Of a DNA stretch of 13,224 bases, positions 7,420 to 13,224 are shown piece after piece. The notes below the pieces were generated by a model, which was not told the DNA's origin, searched no databases, and saw only the letters and a program-made list of their open reading frames with translations. Origin of the DNA: Desulfobacteraceae bacterium. Its GTDB lineage: Bacteria > Desulfobacterota > Desulfobacteria > Desulfobacterales > Desulfosarcinaceae. The position numbers and the translations under genes are program-made. Within the stretch, counting starts at the first letter, position 1, and each line of letters starts with the position of its first letter. The DNA lies in the NCBI GenBank assembly GCA_027025615.1, contig JALVQM010000306.1:1-13224 (forward strand), in the 5' to 3' direction.

Positions 7420-8283
7420 GCTTTCCGTCCTTATCCTTAACCTAACTACGTTGTCCTTGCCGTGTTCAGCCCCAAATGCTCATCGTCGCAACTGTATAGG
7501 ACCAAACAGTATGGATTAATATTCAGATTATCCGGATTGGTCTTGTTTGCTAGAGCGGAGGGAAGTCGTAACGGTGCTGAGAGGTTTAGGATGAACATGA
7601 GTTTATAGGATCCTGATGGCATTCTGGCTACAGTACCGTTTGTCTTCCGCTAAGCATTGATCTGGATTTGCACCGCACAATAAAATGGCTTTTAGCAAAT
7701 GAATCAAAATAATAAAATAAAATTGCCTAATTATCACATATTTTTTTGGTGCTGTCAACATGGGCTGTGGCAAAGATTTAATGAATCTTCTGCATCATGG
7801 ACAGTTATTGAATGCAGGTTAAACGCAGGGGGAGTATATAGCCCATAATATAGGGTAAAATAATGAGACTTGACTTTCCATTGCTTTTAGTGGAAATAGA
7901 AGCCATCGCGTCACGCTGATAATAAGCCAACAACAATTGAAATACCTCAAAAATATTCATGTTTTTGCGTCATAATCAAGTTCGCGGCAGATTTTTCGAG
8001 GACCTGCACCAAAAAGATACGTCTGTTTATAGATTTCTGATTGACTGACGTTGATTATGGTTTCATGATGATAGGCCTGCTTCGTTCAGATAGGCTCGAA
8101 AGTTGACAATCCGTTCCAGGGAAATCTTGTACATTTATTATTCAAGTTTTAGGGGGTCGGAATGTTCCTGGAAACATGAAATGGTTACCTTCAGGTTGTT
8201 ATGAGTGTTTTGATTCTACGGATGCTGTAGTTGTTCCAATTTGATAAACAATAGTCAAACCGAAAGTAAAGGAGGAATGGACG
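7420..8283. other. Long divergent intergenic region (864 nt), no convincing gene
   Basis: It separates the minus-strand antiporter set from the plus-strand ABC-importer operon and is AT-rich, especially at 7680-7990. No ORF with a ribosome-binding site was found. The largest unexplained frame is 51 codons on the minus strand (7960-7805), without Shine-Dalgarno and without recognisable family. Small hairpins include AAGATT-TAATG-AATCTT (7773-7789) and CTGCAT/ATGCAG (7790-7795 with 7812-7817). On the plus strand, sigma70-like -35 hexamers occur at 7870-7875 (TTGACT), 8041-8046 (TTGACT) and 8103-8108 (TTGACA), each with a poor or moderate -10. No clear sigma54 box (GG-N10-GC in context) was seen. 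A small RNA gene could be hidden here but the sequence alone gives no firm sign of one. Confidence 0.6.
8041..8069 (+). promoter_or_regulatory. Candidate sigma70-type promoter for the ABC-importer operon
   Basis: TTGACT (8041-8046) is followed after 17 nt by CATGAT (8064-8069, 4 of 6 to TATAAT). This would start a transcript about 210 nt before the binding-protein ATG. A competing candidate is the perfect -35 TTGACA at 8103-8108, but its 17-nt-spaced -10 (CTTGTA, 8126-8131) is poor. Neither is strong, so the assignment is tentative. Confidence 0.25.
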
Positions 8284-9846
8284 ATGAAGAAATTCAGATG
8301 GTTATTGATAGGTGTCCTCATCATCGCGATGTTGTGCGCCGCTACCGATGTTATGGCTAAAAAGAAAACGGTATTGGTTTATGGAACAACCGAAAAAGTC
8401 ACCGATATGGATCCTGCCAATGCTTATGATTTTCACACCTGGGAAATTTTCTACAATATTTACCAAGGATTGATGGGATATCCTCCAGGTAAGACCAACC
8501 TTGTAACGGCCCTTGCCGAATCTTATACCATTAGCAAGGATGGCAAGAGCTATACCTTCAAATTAAAAAAAGGCCTCAAATTCAGTGATGGAACTCCTTT
8601 TGATGCCAATGCCGTAAAATGGTCCCTGGACCGCGTCATTCGGCTTAAAGGAGATCCTTCCTGGCTGGTAACCGATTTTGTCGACAGGGTTGAGGTTGTA
8701 GACAAGTACACGGTAAAATATATCCTGAAAAATCCATGTGCTTATTTCCCTTCCCTAGTGGCTACTGTGCCTTATTATCCTGTGAATCCGAATGTCTATC
8801 CAGCAGACAAAATCATTAAGGACCCTAACGAACTCAAAGGCGGCAAGCTTGTGGGCCTGGGGGCTTATCAGGCTGTATCGTTCAAACGCGATGAAGAAAT
8901 TATTTTGGATGTCAATCCCTATTATTCAGGCCCCAAGCCCAAGAACGACAGAGTAGTAATTCGTTATTTTGCTGATGCAACCACAATGCGCCTTGCCCTC
9001 GAAAAAGGCGAACTTGATTTTGCTTTCAAGACCTTTAATCCTTCCGATATTGTCGACCTGCAAAAGTCTAAGAAATTGATAACAATCAAGGGCCAGGGAC
9101 CCTACATTCGTTATATCTGTTTCCAATGTCAAAAGGCACCTTTCAATGACAAGGTTGTGCGTCGCGCAGTAGCTGCAGCCATCAATCGAAAAGAAATTAT
9201 TCGCAAGGTTTTTCTGGGGCAAAATGAACCATTGTACTCCATGGTGCCCAAAGGCATGTGGACCCATGAAGATAGCTTTTTGACCGAGATCGGTGATGGC
9301 AATGTCAAGCTTTGCAAGAAACTGCTGGCATCCCGTGGTTACAATGCCAAGAACAAACTTAAATTTGAATTCTGGTATACGCCCAGTCATTATGGTGATA
9401 CCGAAGTCGACATGGCGGCGGTTATCAAACGTCAGCTTGAAGCTACCGGAGTGATAGAAGTAACAGTTAAATCAGCCGAGTGGGCAACTTACAAACAGAA
9501 TTGGCGTGATAAGCTAATGAATGTATACCTGCTGGGTTGGTATCCGGATTACATAGACCCTGACAACTATACTGCTGCATTTGCAGGAACAGCCGGTTCA
9601 GCCGGAAATGGTATCTTCTTTTCCAACAAGCAATGGGATGCAATGTTCGTGGAGGCCCAGAAGAATCCGGATCAGGCCAAACGGGCAGAAATCTATAAAA
9701 AGGTACAACATATGTGGACCGACGAAGTGCCAACCGTACCGATTTTCCAGGGCACTTTGTACCTCTTTACCCAGAAAAATATTCGCGGGGTGATGATATC
9801 CCCGACTTTGCAGTTTATCTATGCTCCCATCGAAAAAATAAAATAG
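8284..9846 (+). CDS. ABC-importer periplasmic solute-binding protein, family 5 (DppA/OppA-like)
   Basis: 520 aa, the usual length for family-5 binding proteins. A typical signal peptide is present: basic MKKFRW, hydrophobic core 7-19, probable signal-peptidase I site after A25 (DVMA then KKK). C18 is not in a lipobox because the preceding residue is leucine, so a free periplasmic protein is expected rather than a lipoprotein. The family signature lies at about 77-118, with ALAESYTISKDGKSYTFKL and then GLKFSDGTPFDANAVKWSLDR. The C-terminal lobe has GWYPDYIDPDNY, common in dipeptide, oligopeptide, nickel and glutathione binders. An excellent AAAGGAGG (8268-8275) with 8-nt spacing fixes the ATG. 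It is the first gene of the importer operon and 368 nt upstream of the first permease gene. The ligand is probably a short peptide or related small molecule and cannot be told from sequence. Confidence 0.93.
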   Translation: MKKFRWLLIGVLIIAMLCAATDVMAKKKTVLVYGTTEKVTDMDPANAYDFHTWEIFYNIYQGLMGYPPGKTNLVTALAESYTISKDGKSYTFKLKKGLKFSDGTPFDANAVKWSLDRVIRLKGDPSWLVTDFVDRVEVVDKYTVKYILKNPCAYFPSLVATVPYYPVNPNVYPADKIIKDPNELKGGKLVGLGAYQAVSFKRDEEIILDVNPYYSGPKPKNDRVVIRYFADATTMRLALEKGELDFAFKTFNPSDIVDLQKSKKLITIKGQGPYIRYICFQCQKAPFNDKVVRRAVAAAINRKEIIRKVFLGQNEPLYSMVPKGMWTHEDSFLTEIGDGNVKLCKKLLASRGYNAKNKLKFEFWYTPSHYGDTEVDMAAVIKRQLEATGVIEVTVKSAEWATYKQNWRDKLMNVYLLGWYPDYIDPDNYTAAFAGTAGSAGNGIFFSNKQWDAMFVEAQKNPDQAKRAEIYKKVQHMWTDEVPTVPIFQGTLYLFTQKNIRGVMISPTLQFIYAPIEKIK

Positions 9847-9867
9847 GATTGCCAAAACCATGTGTTA

Positions 9868-9907
9868 AAAGGGGCCGCCTGCTGTCAAACGTGGAGGCGG
9901 CCTCTTT
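9868..9907 (+). terminator. Terminator-like hairpin after the binding-protein gene
   Basis: AAAGGGGCCGCCT (9868-9880) and AGGCGGCCTCTTT (9895-9907) form a 13-bp stem with a single G·U wobble and a 14-nt loop. It starts 21 nt after the stop codon. The GC-rich core followed by a short T stretch within the stem base resembles an intrinsic terminator, but a long T-run after it is missing, so partial termination or 3'-end protection is more likely than a full stop. An AT-only inverted stretch follows at about 9951-9975. Confidence 0.7.
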
Positions 9908-10022
9908 AACCCTGGTGGTATTAAAGTAAATCAATGTCATAATTTTGAATCAAAATTAAAAAGTTTTTTATTTTCCCAATTTGACCAGGACCTGTCTCAA
10001 AGTAAAGATCAAGGGTTTCCGG

Positions 10023-10101
10023 CAGGGCGCGGTACAGTGAAAAAGAGGAGCATACGCTTAAAGTATGAGAGCATTTTGAACTGTGCTGCAACGTCGCCCT
10101 G
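10023..10101. repeat. Imperfect long palindrome between binding-protein and permease genes
   Basis: Outer arms CAGGGCG (10023-10029) and CGCCCTG (10095-10101) pair fully. Inside them, GGTACAGT (10031-10038) pairs with ACTGTGCT (10080-10087) with two G·U wobbles, then AAAA (10041-10044) with TTTT (10074-10077), and an apical hairpin CATAC-GCTTAAA-GTATG (10051-10067). The whole makes a roughly 80-nt stem with internal loops and no ORF. It resembles an interspersed intergenic palindromic repeat or a structured RNA element. Copy number elsewhere cannot be judged from this window; no second copy was seen here. Confidence 0.6.
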
Positions 10102-10154
10102 GGTGCAGGTTTTCTATCGGCAGGAGATAACAACCTGCCGCTATGCCCTGCACC
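10102..10154. repeat. Second, nested palindrome directly abutting the first
   Basis: Outer arms GGTGCAGG (10102-10109) and CCTGCACC (10147-10154) pair perfectly. Inside, CGGCAGG (10118-10124) and CCTGCCG (10134-10140) pair perfectly around a 9-nt loop (10125-10133). The internal loop is 8 nt on the left and 6 nt on the right. It begins at the base after the first palindrome ends. A smaller hairpin, GGGGC/GCCCC (10181-10185 with 10196-10200), follows just before the permease start. Together these could stall exonucleases or ribosome access in the transcript. Confidence 0.6.
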
Positions 10155-10214
10155 TTACCGGAACCGTTCTAATACAGCCCGGGGCGCTATTACAGGCCCC
10201 CAACTGGTACTGAA

Positions 10215-11231
10215 ATGAAAAACCTGATAAGATATGTTGTTACCCGTGCTTTGTTGACCATCCCTATGCTCTTGATCCTGTTAACTATAGTTTTCGTTGT
10301 AGTACGGGTAATGCCCGGAGATCCGGTATCTTCGATGTTGGGCGGGCATGCGCCGCAAAGCGTAATAGATCAGAAGAAGGAAGAACTTGGCCTTAACCGA
10401 CCCCTGGTAGTTCAATATGGAGATTACCTGCTCCAGATTTGCCGATTGGATTTCGGTGAATCGATGATCTTACATCAAAAGGTGATTGATGCTATTGGAG
10501 ACAAGATACCGGCAACCATAGAATTGACGTTTTTCGGGATGATCATAACCCTTTTGGTTGGTGTTCCCCTGGGGGCTTATGCTGCCGACAAGCGGCGTTC
10601 GGTTCAGGATTATGCCATCCGTCTGTACGGTATCGTGATTTATTGTATTCCGGTTTATTGGCTCGGATTGATGTTACAGATGATATTCGGAGTCTGGATG
10701 GATATCCTGCCGGTAGCCGGTAGAACCGGGGCACGTGTTTTTGTTTCAACCTTTGAAAAAACCGGTTTTTATACCCTGGACACTTTACTGGTTCAGGATT
10801 TCGAGGCCTTTGGGGACGTAATGCTTCACCTGGTTTTGCCTTCAGTTACCCTGGGCCTGGTTCTTTCCGGTATTTTCATCAGATTGACAAGGGCAAACAT
10901 GCTTGACGTTTTAAAATCAGATTACATCCTGGCAGCCGAGGCAAGAGGAATTCGGCACAAACGTGTTGTATATAAGCATGCGATTCTGAACGCCTTTGTT
11001 CCTATTCTGACCATGATGGGACTACAGGTTGCTTTACTGATGGCCGGGGCGGTATTGACTGAAAGTACTTTCTCCTGGCCGGGAATGGGAAGGCTGCTGC
11101 TGGAAAGAATTTATCTCAGGGATTACCCGACGATCCAGGGCATTATAGTAATCTTTGCCTTGATAGTGGCTTTCGTTTCCTTGATTGTTGATATTATTTA
11201 CGCTCTGGTTGATCCCAGGGTAAGGTATTAG
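10215..11231 (+). CDS. ABC-importer permease, DppB/OppB-like
   Basis: 338 aa inner-membrane permease of the binding-protein-dependent transport family. The N-terminus is typical: a basic start, TM1 at about 12-32, then VVVRVMPGDP (28-37). Further membrane segments lie at about 101-122, 136-160, 203-225, 262-282 and 308-332. The cytoplasmic EAA loop that contacts the ATPase is AAEARGIRHKRVVYKHAILN (240-259), followed by VPILT. ESTFSWPGMGRLL (283-295) is also characteristic of DppB/OppB/GsiC proteins. It would pair with the next-encoded permease to form the channel. No clear Shine-Dalgarno precedes the ATG, and GC-rich hairpins lie just upstream, so translation may be weaker than that of the binding protein. 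The next gene starts 2 nt after the TAG stop. Confidence 0.94.
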   Translation: MKNLIRYVVTRALLTIPMLLILLTIVFVVVRVMPGDPVSSMLGGHAPQSVIDQKKEELGLNRPLVVQYGDYLLQICRLDFGESMILHQKVIDAIGDKIPATIELTFFGMIITLLVGVPLGAYAADKRRSVQDYAIRLYGIVIYCIPVYWLGLMLQMIFGVWMDILPVAGRTGARVFVSTFEKTGFYTLDTLLVQDFEAFGDVMLHLVLPSVTLGLVLSGIFIRLTRANMLDVLKSDYILAAEARGIRHKRVVYKHAILNAFVPILTMMGLQVALLMAGAVLTESTFSWPGMGRLLLERIYLRDYPTIQGIIVIFALIVAFVSLIVDIIYALVDPRVRY

Positions 11232-11233
11232 GA

Positions 11234-12130
11234 GTGTTTCAGCCAATGAAGTATTCTCCAACTGCCACTATGGGGCGGCTGATCGGCCGCATGGGCAATA
11301 TGGGTCGCAAGTACGGAGTAGAGTGGTGGATTCTGGTAATTGGGGCCCTTATAATAGTCAGTATAATCCTTATGGCTTTATTTGCTCCCTGCCTGGCGCC
11401 TTATAGCCCGCATGACCAGGCCACCGGACCACAGTTAGCGCCACCTTCAAGCCGGCATTGGCTGGGAACCGATAACCTTCAGCGGGATGTGCTGTCGCGA
11501 ATAATTTTTGGAGCACGCACAATCCTTGGAGTTGCCATCCTGGCGGCTATACTGTCATCGACTATTGGCATTACTATTGGTTTAATATCAGGTTATACCG
11601 GGGGATTTATCGACAAATCTCTTTCCCTGGTGATGGACTCGGTTTATTCTTTCCCCGGTCTGATATTGGCAATAGCCTTTGCCGCCATGTTGGAGCCGGG
11701 AGTCCTCAGTATTACAATTGCCGTGGCAGTGATCTACATTCCGACATATTTCAGGCTGGTTCGTGGCCAGACGCTTTCCATCAAGGAAGAATTATACGTA
11801 GAAGCAGCACAGGCAATCGGAGCCCCTGGAAAAGTGATCCTGTGGAAATACATTTTTCCTAACGTTATTGCTACTACAGTGGTAGTATTTACCATGAATG
11901 TCGGTGATGCCATTATGATAGAAGCAGCCCTGACCTATCTTGGGCTTGGGCTGCCGCCATCGGTAGTCGACTGGGGTATGGATCTGGCCATGGGTAAAAA
12001 ATTTTTACCATCAGGCCAGTGGTGGTTGATTACTTTTCCCGGAGGGATGATATCTCTGCTGGCATTGGGTTTTACTATGTTAGGCGAAGGTCTGGCCGAA
12101 ATTTTGAATCCAAGGTTGCTGGAGCGTTAA
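11234..12130 (+). CDS. ABC-importer permease, DppC/OppC-like
   Basis: 298 aa counted from the GTG at 11234; an ATG at 11246 gives 294 aa and is an equally good start, with GGAG (11231-11234) 11 nt before it. Residues about 30-52 form TM1; the following ALFAPCLAPYSPHD and HWLGTDNLQRDVLSRIIFGAR (75-95) are the standard DppC/OppC signatures. Further membrane segments lie at about 96-118, 138-170, 210-232 and 268-288. The EAA loop is EAAQAIGAPGKVILWKYIFPN (190-210). The C-terminus NPRLLER is typical of the family. It forms the heterodimeric channel with the preceding permease. The start lies 2 nt after the upstream stop (or 14 nt for the ATG), and the stop is 1 nt before the ATPase GTG, so the genes are tightly coupled. 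Confidence 0.94.
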   Translation: MFQPMKYSPTATMGRLIGRMGNMGRKYGVEWWILVIGALIIVSIILMALFAPCLAPYSPHDQATGPQLAPPSSRHWLGTDNLQRDVLSRIIFGARTILGVAILAAILSSTIGITIGLISGYTGGFIDKSLSLVMDSVYSFPGLILAIAFAAMLEPGVLSITIAVAVIYIPTYFRLVRGQTLSIKEELYVEAAQAIGAPGKVILWKYIFPNVIATTVVVFTMNVGDAIMIEAALTYLGLGLPPSVVDWGMDLAMGKKFLPSGQWWLITFPGGMISLLALGFTMLGEGLAEILNPRLLER

Positions 12131-12131
12131 G

Positions 12132-13094
12132 GTGACAGAAGACAAAATTCTTGAAATAAAAAACCTGAAAGTCACTTTTCCAATACATATTGGTACGGTC
12201 AGAGCCGTTGATAATGTCAGCCTCGATATACAAAGAGGCGAGGTCATGGGCCTGGTAGGAGAATCAGGCTGTGGCAAATCTACTCTGGGATTTTCAATTC
12301 TGAAATTGCTTAGACCACCGGGACAGATAGCTTCAGGACAGATTTTATACAACGGCAAAGACGTGGTGTCCATGAGTGAGAAAGAACTGCTCTCATTCAG
12401 GGGGCGCCAGGTATCTATGATTTTCCAGGACCCCTTGACTTCTCTAAATCCGTTGTTTCGCGTTGGCGATCAGTTTGTAGAGGCCATTCGGACTCATGAG
12501 CCGGGAGTAAAACACCGGCAGGCCTGGGAGCGTGCTGAACAAATTCTCGAACATCTTGGAATAGCCCCGGAACGGCTGGTTGAATACCCTCACCAGATGT
12601 CGGGCGGCATGCGCCAGAGGATTATGATTGGAATGGGGCTTGTCCTCAACCCCGGGCTTTTGATTGCCGATGAGCCAACTACCGCCCTTGACGTAATCGT
12701 TGAAGCCCAGTTTCTTGATCTGCTGAATAGATTGAGGGATGAATTCAACCTGACGATTTTGCTTATTTCCCATAACTTGGGAATAGTTGCCCAAATGGCC
12801 GACAGGGTTACAGTGATGTATGGCGGCCGGATTGTTGAGTCCGGAGCAGCCGTTGATGTATTCGGTATTGCCCGCCATCCATATACCCAGGGGCTCCTGG
12901 CCTCGATTCCCAACATCAAGCTTGACCAGCCGGAACTGAAAACCATGCCCGGCGCGCCGCCGGACCTGGTGGATCCTCCACCGGGATGCGTCTTTGCCCC
13001 GCGTTGTCCACAGGCAATGGAAAAATGCCACCGTCAAAGACCATTGGAATTCAACGTGTCGGGTATGCGGGTAGCTTGCTGGCTGTATGAATGA
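12132..13094 (+). CDS. ABC-importer ATPase, DppD/OppD-like
   Basis: 320 aa starting with GTG (12132-12134); GGAG (12121-12124) lies 7 nt upstream inside the end of the preceding gene. All nucleotide-binding motifs are present: Walker A GESGCGKST (43-51), Q-loop Q99 in MIFQDPLTSLNP, signature MSGGMRQR (156-163), Walker B LLIADEP (176-182) and switch H214 in ISHN. The C-terminal oligopeptide/dipeptide-type extension holds four cysteines (C286, C292, C299, C316; GCVFAPRCP then KC), matching the iron-sulfur cluster site described for this ATPase subgroup. It powers uptake through the two permeases. This subgroup normally works as a heterodimer with an OppF/DppF partner encoded next; an intact start of such a gene is not seen in the remaining 130 nt. 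The end overlaps ATGA-type starts (13087 and 13091). Confidence 0.95.
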   Translation: MTEDKILEIKNLKVTFPIHIGTVRAVDNVSLDIQRGEVMGLVGESGCGKSTLGFSILKLLRPPGQIASGQILYNGKDVVSMSEKELLSFRGRQVSMIFQDPLTSLNPLFRVGDQFVEAIRTHEPGVKHRQAWERAEQILEHLGIAPERLVEYPHQMSGGMRQRIMIGMGLVLNPGLLIADEPTTALDVIVEAQFLDLLNRLRDEFNLTILLISHNLGIVAQMADRVTVMYGGRIVESGAAVDVFGIARHPYTQGLLASIPNIKLDQPELKTMPGAPPDLVDPPPGCVFAPRCPQAMEKCHRQRPLEFNVSGMRVACWLYE

Positions 13095-13224
13095 TAGTAT
13101 TGCTGATAACCAGGCATTTTAGTTGACTGTTTCCCTGTTGCGGCAAGGACGGGTCGTAAGTGTGCTGTTTTCAATGTCTTTGTTACATACGGATTGATTA
13201 TCTTTTCGCAGAATTATCGCTTTT
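13087..13224 (+). pseudogene. Possible out-of-frame remnant of an OppF/DppF-type ATPase start
   Basis: Tentative. An ATG (13087-13089) overlapping the end of the ATPase gene, where a second ATPase normally starts, opens MNDSIADNQAF and stops at once (TAG at 13120). A shift by one base gives a frame open to the window edge (from about 13110) that reads ILVDCFPV, GRK and then AVFNVFVT. This loosely recalls the FPV...GR...KAVDNVSF start of OppF/DppF proteins. The likeness is short and imperfect and may be chance. Alternatively the region is simply non-coding DNA after the last operon gene. Confidence 0.2.

Noticed and set aside
7561..7572. GAAGTCGTAAC, like the 3' end of 16S rRNA
   Set aside because: Only 11 nt match and the surrounding bases do not follow 16S rRNA; coincidence.
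7615..7820. Short plus-strand peptides (14 codons from 7617, 20 codons from 7761)
   Set aside because: Very short, the longer one lacks a ribosome-binding site, and neither can be told from chance.
7805..7960. 51-codon minus-strand ORF in the divergent intergenic region
   Set aside because: No Shine-Dalgarno before its ATG, no recognisable family, low-complexity AT-rich setting; an open frame of this size is expected by chance.
8277..8300. Upstream ATG at 8277 in another frame, 7 nt before the binding-protein start
   Set aside because: It is only 1 nt from the GGAGG, too close for use; the 8284 ATG has ideal 8-nt spacing and gives a proper signal peptide.
13207..13220. 14-nt identity with 7394-7407 (CGCAGAATTATCGC), suggesting a duplicated antiporter start or an attachment site
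   Set aside because: The match does not extend beyond 14 nt on either side, and one such match is not surprising in a 13-kb self-comparison.

Overview
The window (about 45% G+C by eye) looks like the chromosome of an anaerobic, sulfate-reducer-like bacterium of the Desulfobacterota (former Deltaproteobacteria). This placement is inferred from protein style only: a CitMHS_2/NhaD-type antiporter, PAS-rich soluble histidine kinases, a tandem Usp and a cytidylate-kinase-like protein. No rRNA, tRNA, transposase, CRISPR array or phage gene is visible.

Left part (1-7419, all minus strand, read right to left): a six-gene set that looks like one transcription unit. In transcription order it holds an NhaD/CitMHS_2-type Na+:H+ antiporter (7419-5833), a soluble histidine kinase with an N-terminal Rossmann-like domain followed by PAS-GAF-PAS-HisKA-HATPase (5817-3244), a receiver-first REC-PAS-HisKA-HATPase kinase (3243-1726, starting directly after the previous stop), a single-domain response regulator (1573-1181), a tandem universal stress protein (1133-258), and the start of a cytidylate-kinase-like protein that runs off the left edge (110-1). 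The two kinases and the free receiver suggest a cytoplasmic phosphorelay co-expressed with an ion transporter and stress/nucleotide-binding proteins. No DNA-binding output domain is present in the window.

Middle (7420-8283): an 864-nt AT-rich divergent intergenic region with no convincing gene. It must carry the promoters of both the antiporter set and the transporter operon; a few weak sigma70-like boxes and a pair of TTCC-N-GGAA palindromes lie on the transporter side.

Right part (8284-13094, plus strand): an oligopeptide/dipeptide-type ABC importer made of a periplasmic binding protein (8284-9846), two permeases (10215-11231 and 11234-12130) and an OppD/DppD-type ATPase (12132-13094, GTG start). 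The binding-protein gene is separated from the permease genes by 368 nt holding a terminator-like hairpin and two adjacent large palindromes, an arrangement that would allow binding protein to be made in excess over the membrane parts. The expected second ATPase (OppF/DppF) is not intact at the right edge; only a possible out-of-frame remnant is seen.

The points most worth a second look are the Rossmann-fused kinase beside the antiporter, the composition of the whole antiporter/phosphorelay/Usp/kinase-like set, and the structured region between the binding protein and permease genes.
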